Made by a program: the position numbers and the translations under genes
Shown here: positions 1-9,739 of the stretch, one piece after another
How positions within the stretch are numbered: position 1 is the stretch's first letter
How the letters are laid out: each line of letters opens with the position of its first letter
Assembly (NCBI GenBank): GCA_018398815.1
Contig: CM031601.1
Location: forward strand, 31,507,804-31,571,803
Source of the DNA: Conus ventricosus
Lineage: Eukaryota; Mollusca; Gastropoda; Neogastropoda; Conidae
DNA length: 64,000 bases
Direction of reading: 5' to 3'
Notes under the pieces: generated by a model
What the model was told of the DNA's origin: nothing
Seen by the model: the letters and a program-made list of their open reading frames with translations, nothing else
Databases searched by the model: none

Positions 1-335
1 AACCTTTTAGTTGAAATATTGTTGACTCCAAACTGGTTTTATTAAACGATGGTAGTATACCAGACTGCCAGACATTTCCACTCATAAACTTACTTCTATT
101 GATTTATCTTTAATTTCCCCGGGAAATTGGCAGTAACTCGGTATGGTCAACAGAGGATACTTTGGCAGCGATCTTTTCCCCCCAATCATCATACATTTTA
201 AAGGAAACATATTGAAAATGAAAAAGAGGGAAATGAAGAAGTACCTAAAGTTTTCATATAAAAATGCAAATTCAGGGTCTCTGTATGAATCGATCTTGTC
301 CAATACACATTTCAGTAGTATTGAAAATAAATTAT
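1..335 (+). pseudogene. Endonuclease domain fragment of the LINE
   Basis: This is the C-terminal part of an AP-type endonuclease that would nick target DNA. It begins before the window. Reading across frames, a block near 45-180 resembles the part of LINE endonucleases that precedes the SDHFPI signature. The signature itself appears as LFPPIIIHF at about 170-200, with its His altered. No single frame is open throughout, so the copy is non-functional. Confidence 0.6.
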
Positions 336-859
336 AGATGCATATTATACAGAGTTTTGCCCGACATGTCTTACAGGCTGGCCAAAAATCTATTCCTATT
401 TGTAAACATGCCCAACAGTGAAAATTTGGTAATTCGTGGTGGAATTACTGTGCGATAGCTGTAGCTCTTAAAAAAGAAGCTTAAAAAGCTTGGATGAAAG
501 CGAGAACACAGAGGAAAATTTCCTAGCAATGAAACATGGTAAAAATAACAGTAACGGGTCGTTACCCGAGCGAAAAGAATACATTTCCAGAATTTTGTAG
601 ATCCAAAAATCAGAATCAAAAGTTTATCATAAGGTTGGAAAATGGTTAAAAAATTGAAAATGGTTATTGCTTGCAACAGTACCCAATTAAGTTAGAAAAT
701 AATGCTCTTCCATCCTCACAGGAGAAAGCTGAGGCTTTTCGTCAAATATTTCAAAAAAATAACTTGCTGTCTTGTCTCAGTCCATCTATCAGGCCGTTTT
801 AGAAAGGAGGAAGAAAACAAACTATCTATCAGGATCCACCACCAAATCATTTCTTTATT

Positions 860-1740
860 GACCGCTCCTATTACATATGATGAATTTTGTGAGACGTTAG
901 AATCTTTTCTTAAAATTTCAAGTGCTGTTGGCCTAGATGGTATATCCAATCAACTGTTATACTACTTGCCCTCACATTGGAAACGATTACTGCATTCATT
1001 TTACAAAAATGTTAGTGTAAGGGAACTCTCCCTAGAATCTGGAAGAGATCTGTGAAGTCCCAGTTCCAAAACAAGGTAAGCCCAGGTCCACATTGGTAGC
1101 TACAGGCCAATAGCACTAACCTCCCCATTGGGAAAGTTAAAAAGTTTTATCCAAAGACGCCTTTTATTTTTGTGAAAAAGAAAGTATAATCCCAGTAAAT
1201 CAAGCGGGATTTCGCAAAGGTCGATGTACAATAGATCTTTGGTGAAACTTTACAAGTCAAATTAAAAGCAGTTTGTTAGACAAAAAGTACACTTGCTACC
1301 GTTTTTTATATCAGAAAAGCAAACGTAGTATCTGGCACGCTAGACTACTTTATAAATGGAAAGAAATAGGAATTAATGGAACAACGTTTCAATACTTAAA
1401 ATTTTTTTATTGCAGAGATCCATGTGTACAAGAATAGGGAAATTTTACTCATCTTTTCAGAGCATTGATATCAGAATTCCACAGGGTTCTATTATAGCCC
1501 CCATGTTGTTTAACGTTCTTTTTTATGATCTTCCAAAGATATTATCAAAAAGTTGAGTTTTGTAAAATATGCTGATGACATTGCTATGTAGATAATCCGA
1601 AAGCATACTGGCAAGAGAATTACGAATCATATACAGAAGATATATCAGTTAGAGATAGATAAATTAAACAACTTTATGGAAAATAACGGGCTTATTCTCT
1701 CAGGTGAAAAAACACAATTAAAGTTTTTCAATAATGGAGA
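860..1740 (+). pseudogene. Reverse transcriptase domain of the decayed LINE
   Basis: RT palm and fingers of the element. An open piece ending near 1,055 carries the LDGISNQLLYYLP block (the motif before the fingers). It is followed, after frame breaks, by AGFRKGRCT (1,204), PQGSIIAPMLFNV (1,479) and the catalytic YADDIAM (1,567-1,587). The YADD aspartates are intact although the frame is not. A SGEKTQLKFFNNG-like block near 1,700-1,740 marks the end of the palm. Multiple stops and frameshifts show that it is not expressed as one protein. Confidence 0.75.
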
Positions 1741-2439
1741 CAATCCAATGTATTTGCCAGCTTCAGATTGAATGGTTCGAATTGCAGTACTCGCAAAACA
1801 TAAAATTTCTGGGCGTGAATTAACCCCCAAACTTAACTGGCGTTTTTACATTGGGAAAACTTGATAGCTGAAACAAGGAAGCGTTTAAACTTATTGGGAA
1901 AATTATTTGTATTCAACTGTGGGCTCAAGATACAAAAACCCTCCTGCAAACCCAGTTGTTTTTTCAATAAGATCAAAACTAGTGTACGGACAAGAAGTTT
2001 ACTTTCAGCTCCTCAAATCTACTGAAAGAATTGCAAAGTATAGACAGCAAAGCTATCAAAATTTGCGCTTGGTGTCCCAGTGCACACAAACACCTTGAAG
2101 GTGTACAAAGAAATTAATATGCTCTCACTGTCAGATCAACGTAGATTAGCTGTGGCCAAGTATGTCGCAAGAATCTTCAGTACCTAATTTTGGGCGAAAA
2201 CGAAGTGTTGATGGGTTCAAATGTTGAATATCCCAAAAGAGCTCAACAGCTAGGTTATCTTGTCCAGTTCAAAATTACACGAAAGATTCTTTTGAAAAAA
2301 GGCAATATTGATGTCACGTCACTTCCCCCTGCTACTGTTGTTTCCCCGGTGCCTCCATGGGAACATAGACAAGCTATCTTTGATGTAGATTACACTGAAA
2401 TTGGGAAAAATGATAACATTAACATTTTAACTTCTAAAG

Positions 2440-2690
2440 TGAGAACAAACTTAAAAACAAAAATTCAAAATCATTTAAAAACTTCTACGATGGTTCCGTT
2501 TTCCTGTTAAGTGCAGGGTTTAGGGTTTTTTTATTCCGGCTTTAAAAGTTCAAAAAGCATACAGCCTTGGAAAAGGATTTTCTTTTTTTTACGGCAAGAA
2601 TTGTATGCTATTCTTATGGCATTACTCTTTATTTGTGATAGTAATCATCCTTTCTGTAACATTTTATTTTGTGTTCATTCTAAGGCGTGT
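2440..2690 (+). pseudogene. RNase H-like domain of the decayed LINE
   Basis: After the RT/thumb region there is a block starting with YDGSV (2,486), resembling the first catalytic Asp of RNase H (TDGS), and ELYAILMALLFICD at 2,598-2,639, resembling the second catalytic motif (ElxAi). At least one frameshift separates them. RNase H in this position separates I-superfamily LINEs from Jockey/CR1 types. Confidence 0.6.
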
Positions 2691-3326
2691 TAGATAGTTT
2701 GAAGTTTGGGATGTTTGAAACGGGGGAAAGATGTGATCTTTGAAATAAAGTTTTCTTATTAATTACATTATTTCCACAGGAAAAATTTAAAAAAAAATTA
2801 TGTCTTCTTTGGGCCCTTCCCCACTGTGGTATTTATTGGAATGAAAATAGGATAAACTAGCCAGACGCGGGGGAATGGGCAATGCTGCAAAAAGTAATTT
2901 GAAGTTAGATATAAATTAAATTTCATTTGTACTGGAAAGCTGTTTTTCGAATTGAGAAATCTCAAGATAAATGTGCAATGGAAACATATCGTAAAACATA
3001 TACGTTGAACTCTGGAAACCAATATTCCCAAAATACAGCATGTGCATGTTCTAAGCCATTATCTGGTGAACATATACTTTTCCATTGCCTTATTTAAAAA
3101 GGTCTTTATTCAGGACAAACATTGAAATTTCGAAAACTAAACCGGGTTTACGCTATTTCTTCAGTTCAGAAATTGTTGAAGTTGCAAAAATTATCTCTCA
3201 ATCTCAAATTAGCATCTTTTTATAATTATGGCAGTGTAGTTTTTATTTTAGATTTGTACTGTTCTTGACATTATTTCTTATCTTTTTCCCCCACCTTGTC
3301 ATCCTCCGTCCCCCCTTTCCCCCTTC

Positions 3327-3346
3327 CCCCCCCCCCCCCCCCCCCC
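3327..3346. repeat. Poly(C) tract
   Basis: An uninterrupted run of about 18-20 C just downstream of the LINE. It is one of many such runs in the window. Confidence 0.9.
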
Positions 3347-3689
3347 GTAAAAGTCTAAGATCACCAAGTGTGAACAGACTATAAAACAACAACAACACTT
3401 TTAATCATTTTTTACACTTTCTTTCTCACTCATTTAACTTGTCTGAGTGTTGTGCTCAACTCTGGGGATGACTGCCCTTCTCTTTGGAAAATGTGCATCT
3501 GTAAACAATCCTAATGTATGATCTGTTTCCGTCTGTCTGTCCATCCTGTCAAAAATTATTCCCTTGTCAACCATGCAGGAAGAAACCAAGCATGAGGTGC
3601 TGGACATGTGAAATTTAGCAACACTCTCAAGAAAGCATCAATCGGTCCTTCCTTGTGATCCTATGACATGCCCACCTGGGTGCAGCTGA

Positions 3690-3790
3690 TGGACACAACA
3701 TCGATGCAACCTTGATGGCTGTGATAGGGTTTGAACCAGCTCCCTTTCCCAACTGACAGTTGTGTCATTAACCTCAATGGTCAACATGTA
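3690..3790 (-). mobile_element. tRNA-derived SINE head, degenerate
   Basis: On the minus strand a TTGAGGTTAATGACACAAC-like stretch (A-box region, about 3,756-3,776) is followed about 30 bp later by GGTTCAAACCC (3,726-3,736), which fits the Pol III B box (GWTCRANNC). The copy near 10,000 has the same arrangement and similar words, which supports one SINE family. No tail or target-site duplication was identified. Confidence 0.4.
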
Positions 3791-3799
3791 TTCACCTGA

Positions 3800-4540
3800 T
3801 TAAAAACACAACCTTTTATCATCACTTGATTATCAACATTTCGTAAAATTACAGCATTTACCTCAGCATTCTCTCTCTTGTCCCCCTCTTCTCTCTCGTA
3901 CACATATGTCTACACTCTTTCAGATCTGTATGAGCTAAACAAAACCCAAAACCCCGTCCTCGCTTATTTAGAACAAAACAAACAAAAGAAAACCCTCAAG
4001 TACACAGCACCAATGGATACTGTTGCTGGGAGACCTGATGTAGAAACAGGAGTGTATTTGTTCCACACGTCTGATGCCGTAGGAGAGAGGAGTGATGATG
4101 AAAAGTTGCCAAGATGGATTTCTCTGAAGTACTGTAGTCGATGGCTGAAAAGGAAGCAGAAAAAGACGTGACAGTATCAGTTCTCAAACCTGCTTTGACT
4201 GTATATAACACTGTCGCTTCTTGACTGAATCTGATGTAAAATGCCAGACACATGGAAAAAAAGGTTTAATAAAATGTATGTTTGTGTGTGTTTGTTGTTT
4301 GCATGTGAGTACACATGCTTTGGAAGATGAGACAAATCATTTTGATTCTTTAAAACAAAACAAAACTGAATGATGCTCATTTCTGGTGGAAAAAAAGTAA
4401 GCGTCGTGTGTCAGAAAAATGATATTTTACAACTGAATTATCTCCCATTTTCAGAACGATGGTCTTATTATAATTTAACCATAAATTTTGAAATTGTATT
4501 GCAGTTTCTAGTTCTGCTCTTGTCTTATTATCAGGCATGG
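3800..4540. other. No gene recognised
   Basis: AT-rich, low-complexity intergenic or intronic DNA. Open frames here are short, overlap on both strands and show no recognisable motif. Nothing further is supported. Confidence 0.5.
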
Positions 4541-4546
4541 TACATG

Positions 4547-4562
4547 TCCGCGAATTCGCGGA
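4547..4562. repeat. 16-bp perfect palindrome TCCGCGAATTCGCGGA
   Basis: The sequence reads identically on both strands and is followed within 4 bp by a third AATCCGCGAA half-site. It sits at the upstream edge of a CpG-rich stretch. It could be a dimeric binding site or the end of a small transposon; the sequence does not decide. Confidence 0.7.
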
Positions 4563-4713
4563 AATCCGCGAAAAGCAACAAAAACAAAAAAAACAAAAAA
4601 AAACAACAAAAAAACCGAGCCGTGCCCGACGAGACCAGCCCACTTAGTTCGTTTCAGGTCATTCACTTAAAGCCTTCATCTCGCGAGAAGTAGCATTGAG
4701 CAGGACTACTTCC

Positions 4714-4723
4714 GCGCATGCGC
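4714..4723. promoter_or_regulatory. NRF1-type palindrome GCGCATGCGC
   Basis: An exact match to the known NRF1 consensus core, common in metazoan CpG-island promoters. It lies 87 bp upstream of the ATG at 4,810 in a local CpG-rich stretch, unlike the AT-rich surroundings. This suggests the promoter of the short ORF that follows. Confidence 0.5.
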
Positions 4724-4809
4724 TTTCGTGACATTCGCCACTGCTTTCCGCTCTGGGTCGACATGATCGAATTTGAACAAGATTAAAGAAAAAGAAGGAA
4801 AAAATATAA

Positions 4810-5106
4810 ATGCCAAAGCGTACAGACATAGTTCCGCGAAATTCTGCGACAGGAGATATTGATGCTGGTGTGGCAAACAAATGGCGATGGGATTGGCTGA
4901 ACAGGAGCCACGAAAATGAAACGTTTTCGTCGTGCTTGGAACAGTTGATAGACTTACCACCACATTTGGAGAAAGAAAAAGAAGAAAGAAAGAAAAAGTT
5001 TGAACTGTTCCAGAAGGAACACATTTGGCTGGCTTCAAAGAGAAAAGCCATTGAACATTACAGACAGGAGGCAAAGAGAATGAGGTTTGGACATTACAAA
5101 AAGTAG
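4810..5106 (+). CDS. 98-residue charged protein of unknown family
   Basis: An intact ORF from ATG to TAG, 98 codons, with no intron. The N-terminal half has a WRWDWL-type aromatic cluster (about residues 25-30). The C-terminal half is strongly charged, rich in K, E and R (residues about 55-98), probably helical, and ends in a basic GHYKK tail. It has no signal peptide or membrane segment. The ATG lies 87 bp after an NRF1-type site and 4,800-4,809 is A-rich. I do not recognise the family. It could be a small nuclear protein, a first exon, or a remnant of a mobile element. Codon use looks normal and composition is higher in GC than the flanks, so I favour a real or recently real coding exon. 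Confidence 0.45.
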   Translation: MPKRTDIVPRNSATGDIDAGVANKWRWDWLNRSHENETFSSCLEQLIDLPPHLEKEKEERKKKFELFQKEHIWLASKRKAIEHYRQEAKRMRFGHYKK

Positions 5107-5109
5107 GCT

Positions 5110-5640
5110 CTGCTCGTGAAGCAGATGGCTGAGAAATCAGGCAAAAAGTAGTCTTCATCTCATTCACATTGCTTGCATTGAAGAGACACATAACTTAAAA
5201 TTTGTACGTTAAAAGAGACACAAAACTTAAACTCATTTTGTACTGTATTCAGATGGATGTAAAAAGTAAAAGGAGTAACTAATGTAGAGGAGACGGATTA
5301 TAAAAGAATTGAACATAGTAAACAAAACTGGAACTCAAGACATGAAATAGACCACTACTTTGCTGTGCTGTGCTATGCTGTGTTGGTGGTGCTGGACATG
5401 ATGACCAAAGTTGTGCAAAATGAGGGGTCTCCTGTGTGTACACTGTGTGTGTGCTTCACTGACATAGTAAGTAAAACGTTTACAATTTGACTTAATGTAT
5501 GCCACCTAAAGCAATGTAGATAAGTACTCATTTTTGCTATGTGACAACTTGGGTTTAAAACCTCCTTTGGGTTGAAGGAATGACTGATAAAGTGAGTTCT
5601 AGGAGAGCTTATTTTGTGGCAGAAATTGCTTAGTATGAAG
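5110..5640. other. No gene recognised
   Basis: AT-rich DNA downstream of the short ORF. It contains no convincing poly(A) signal context, repeat or coding block. Confidence 0.4.
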
Positions 5641-5689
5641 AACTGAAATTATTCAAGGAGGGCTTTTGTACAGGCTAGAATTGCTGAAA

Positions 5690-5782
5690 AACCTTCGGCT
5701 TCAGGGGCACTGCCCCTGACCCCCACAAGGGGCTCTGCCCTTGAACCCCGCCAGGGGCACCGCCCCCTGGACCCACAAACAT
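5690..5782. repeat. Three tandem GC-rich mini-hairpins
   Basis: Three successive units of about 28 bp, each an imperfect palindrome: AGGGGCACTGCCCCT, AAGGGGCTCTGCCCTT and CAGGGGCACCGCCCCCTG, separated by GACCCCC-like linkers. Each can fold into a short GC stem with a 3-4 nt loop. They stand out sharply from AT-rich flanks. Similar mini-hairpin cassettes occur scattered in several eukaryotic genomes; their function is unknown. Confidence 0.75.
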
Positions 5783-5789
5783 TTTTAGG

Positions 5790-6540
5790 GAAAAATGATT
5801 TTCCTTCAGTACCATGCCTGATTATATGCAACAATGAATGTTGAAATTGTAATGCAGTTTCATATTCTGCTATAATGTAAAGGAATTGAAGATAGAAACT
5901 GCCTTTCAGAATGTATTCTATTTACCTCTAACAGACCTGTGATCTCAGATCAATGAAAGGTTGGACATTCACAGAGTAAGAAGCCCCAAACGTTTTCCCC
6001 AAGATGTAATAATAATTGATTCTTGCTTTGGTGCTACCACAGGCCACATGTGCCATGGCCTTTGTGAAGGAATGACGGATCCTTTATGAACCTAGTTTAT
6101 CTGCCGTACGGATATCAACAATTAGGCAAATATGCAATGAATTGGTACAGATCTTTTTTCCTATTTCAAGTGCCACGTCACGCGGTCCCACACTGCTCAT
6201 TCTGCTTAAAGTCATGCTCTGGCTTTCTTCAGTCACAGTCCTGAAACCAGCGATCCACAGGGAGCAGTCATTACAAAGTGTCTCGAGGCAACTTACCAGA
6301 GGACAATGCCGCATTTTTGCCATGTCACTTCAGTGGGCTGTTCTGATCCACAAGCCTAACAAGCCCCCAGTGATGACAATAACTGCATAGTTGCAGACTA
6401 GCATCAGTGAGCGTCCCCTGCACAACCCACCACCACATCCGTCTGGTGACAGTCTGCCAATTCCAGCAACTTCAACTCAAACTCATCAAGGCACAGAAAT
6501 AAAGAGGAAATCACACTGAGGGGGTCACTACTGCTGGCCA
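5790..6540. other. No gene recognised
   Basis: Unique, moderately AT-rich sequence between the mini-hairpins and the large minisatellite. A short frame at 6,142-6,390 has an equally long overlapping frame on the other strand and no recognisable motif, so I do not call it a gene. Confidence 0.4.
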
Positions 6541-6555
6541 TGAAAGACCACAGAA

Positions 6556-9500
6556 ACAAAGACTTGCTTTGCTGATAGGTGAAGATGATGATGATGCTAT
6601 GGAGAAACGAAGACTTGCTTTGCTGATAGGTAAGATGATGATGATGCTATGGAGAAACGAAGCCTTGCTTTGCTGATAGGTGAAGATGATGATGATGCTA
6701 TGGAGAAACGAAGACTTGCTTTGCTGATAGGTAAAGACGATGATGATGCTATGGAGAAACGAAGACTTGCTTTGCTGATAGGTGAAGATGATGATGATGC
6801 TATGGAGAAACGAAGACTTGCTTTGCTGATAGGTGATGACGATGCTATGGAGAAACGAAGACTTGGCTTTGCTGATAGGTGAAGACGATGATGATGCTAT
6901 GGAGAAACGAAGACTTGCTTTGCTGATAGGTGAATATGATGATGATGCTATGGAGAAACGAAGACTTGCTTTGCTGATAGGTGAAGATGATGATGATGCT
7001 ATGGAGAAACGAAGCCTTGCTTTGCTGATAGGTGAAGATGATGATGATGCTATGGAGAAACGAAGACTTGCTTTTGCTGATAGGTGAAGATGAATGATGA
7101 GCTAAGACTTGCTTTGCTGATAGGTGAAGATGATGATGAGCTAATGGAGAAACAAGACTTGCTTTGCTGATAGTGAAGATGATGATGAGCTGTGGAGAAA
7201 CGAAGACTTGCTTTGCTGATAGGTAAAGATGATGATGATGCTATGGAGAAACGAAGCCTTGCTTTGCTGATAGGTGAAGATGATGAGATGCTATGGAGAA
7301 ACGAAGACTTGCTTTGCTGATAGGTGAAGATGATGACGATGCTATGGAGAAATGAAGACTTGCTTTGCTGATAGGTGAAGATGATGATGATGCTATGGAG
7401 AAACGAAGACTTGCTTTGCTGATAGGTGATGATGATGCTATGGAGAAACGAAGACTTGCTTTGCTGATAGGTGAAGATGATGATGATGCTAAGACTTGCT
7501 TTGCTGATAGTGAAGATGATGATGATGCTATGGAGAAACGAAAGACTTGCTTTGCTGATAGGTGAAGATGATGATGATGCTAAGACTTGCTTTGCTGATA
7601 GGTGAAGATGATGATGATGCTATGGAGAACGAAGACCTGCTTTGCTGATAGGTGAAGATGATGATGATGCTATGGAGAAACGAAGACCTGCTTTGCTGGT
7701 AGGTGAAGATGATGATGATGCTATGGAGAAAACGAAGACTTGCTTTGCTGATAGGTGAAGATGATAAGATGATGCTATGGAGAAACGAAGCCTTGCTTTG
7801 CTGATAGGTGAAGATGATGATGATGCTATGTAGAAAACGAAGCCTGCTTTGCTGATAGGTGAAGATGATGATGATGCTATGGAGAAACGAAGACTTGCTT
7901 TGCTGATAGGTGAAGACGATGATGATGATATAGAGAAACGAAGCCTTGCTTTGCTGATAGGTGAAGATGATGATGATGCTAAGACTTGCTTTGCTGATAG
8001 GTGAAGATGATGATGATGCTATGGAGAAACGAAGACTTGCTTTGCTGATAGGTGAAGATGATGATGATGCTATGGAGAAACGAAGACTTGCTTTGCTGAT
8101 AGGTGAAAATGATGATGATGCTATGGAGAAACGAAGCCTTGCTTTGCTGACAGGTGAAGATGATGATGATGCTATGGAGAAACGAAGACTGCTTTGCTGA
8201 TAGTGAAGACGATGATGATGCTATAGAGAAACGAAGCCTTGCTTTGCTGATAGGTGAAGATGATGATGATGCTAAGACTTGCTTTGCTGATAGTGAAGAT
8301 GATGATGATGCTATGGAGAAACGAAGACTTGCTTGCTGATAGGTGAAGATGATGATGATGCTATGGAGAAACGAAGACTTGCTTTGCTGATAGGTGAAGA
8401 CGATGATGATGCTATGGAGTTGCTTTGCTGATAGGTGAAATGATCATGATGCTATGGAGAAACGAAGACTGGCTTTGCTGATAGGTGAAGATGATGATGA
8501 TGCTATGGGAGAAACGAAGACTGGCTTTGCTGATAGGTGAAGATGATGATGAATGCTATGGAGAAACGAAAACTTGCTTTGCTGATAGGTGAAGATGATG
8601 ACGATGCTATGGAGAAACGAAGACTGCTTGCTGATAGGTGAAGAATGATGACGATGCTATGGAAAACGAAGACTTGCTTTGCTGATAGGTGAAGACGATG
8701 ACGATGCTATGGAGAAACGAAGACTTGCTTTGCTGATAGGTGATGACGATGCTATGGAGAAACGAAGACCTGCTTTGCTGGTAGGTGAAGACGATGACGA
8801 TGCTATGGAGAAACGAAGACTTGCTTTGCTGATTGGTGAAGATGATGACGATGCTATGGAGAAACGAAGACTTGCTTTGCTGACAGGTGAAGATGATGAT
8901 GATGCTATGGAGAAACGAAGACTTGCTTGCTGATAGGTGAAGATGATGATGATGCATGGAGAAACGAAGACTTGCTTTGCTGATAGGTGAAGATGATGAT
9001 GATCTATGGAGAAACGAAGACTTGCCTTGCTGATAGGTGAAGACGATGATGATGCTATGAGTTGCTTTGCTGATAGGTGAAGATGATGATTATGCTGAAA
9101 CCTGCTTTGCTGATAGGTGAAGATGATGATGATGCTAAGACCGCTTGCTGATAGTGAAGATGATGATGATGCTAAGACCTGCTTTGCTGATAGGTGAAGA
9201 TGATGATGATGCTAAGACCTGCTTTGCTGATAGTGTAAGATGATGATGATGCTAAGACCTGCTTTGCTGATAGGTGAAGATGATGATGATGCTAAGACCT
9301 GCTTTGCTGATAGGTGAAGATGATGATGATGCTAAGACCTGCTTTGCTGATAGGTGAAGATGATGATGATGCTAAGACCTGCTTTGCTGATAGGTGAAGA
9401 TGATGATGATGCTAAGACCTGCTTTGCTGATAGTGAAGATAATGATGATGCTATGGAGTTGCTTTGCTGATAGGTGAAGATGATGATGATGCTAAGTCCT

Positions 9501-9736
9501 GCTTTGCTGATAGGTGAAGATAATGATGATGCTATGGAGTTGCTTTGCTGATAGGTGAAGATGATGATGATGCTAAGACCTGCTTTGCTGATAGGTGAAG
9601 ATGATGATGATGCTAAGACCTGCTTTGCTGATAGTGAAGACGATGATGATGCTAAGACTGCTTTGCTGATAGGTGAAGATGATGATGATGCTAAGACCTG
9701 CTTTGCTGAAAGGTGAAGATGGTGATGATGCTATGG
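6556..9736. repeat. Large minisatellite, 51-bp unit with a 40-bp derivative
   Basis: About 3.2 kb of tandem copies. The main unit is 51 bp; for example the word TGCTGATAGG recurs at 6,671 and 6,722. On the plus strand it reads as 17 codons, EDDDDAMEKRRLALLIG, with K/E and S/R variants. Shorter variants drop 6-9 bp of the GAT run. From about 9,100 to 9,720 a 40-bp unit dominates; it lacks the 11 bp ATGGAGAAACG and breaks the frame with TGA. Scattered single-base indels also break the frame. It is either a non-coding minisatellite or a much-expanded coding repeat carrying sequencing indels; the 40-bp section favours non-coding. Confidence 0.95.
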
Positions 9737-9739
9737 AGT

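Larger units (their letters stand above)
1..3290 (+). mobile_element. Decayed LINE of the I superfamily (EN-RT-RNase H-CCHC), 5' end outside window
   Basis: A non-LTR retrotransposon that would copy itself by target-primed reverse transcription. Its frame is broken many times by stops and indels, so it is dead. In order one can read: the end of an apurinic-like endonuclease (a decayed form of the GSDHFPI region near 165-190); a basic linker near 460-700; RT motifs including QAGFRKGRCTIDL at 1,201-1,239, IPQGSIIAPMLFNV from 1,476 and YADD at 1,567-1,578; the thumb region up to about 2,200; an RNase H-like block (YDGSV at 2,486 and ELYAILMALL from 2,598); and a C-terminal knuckle, CACSKPLSGEHILFHC, at 3,041-3,088. 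RT followed by RNase H and a CCHC knuckle is known from I-superfamily LINEs. A poly(C) run follows at 3,327-3,346. The exact clade is not determined. Confidence 0.8.

Noticed and set aside
6556..9736. CRISPR array
   Set aside because: Units are directly abutting tandem repeats without unique spacers, in an animal genome.
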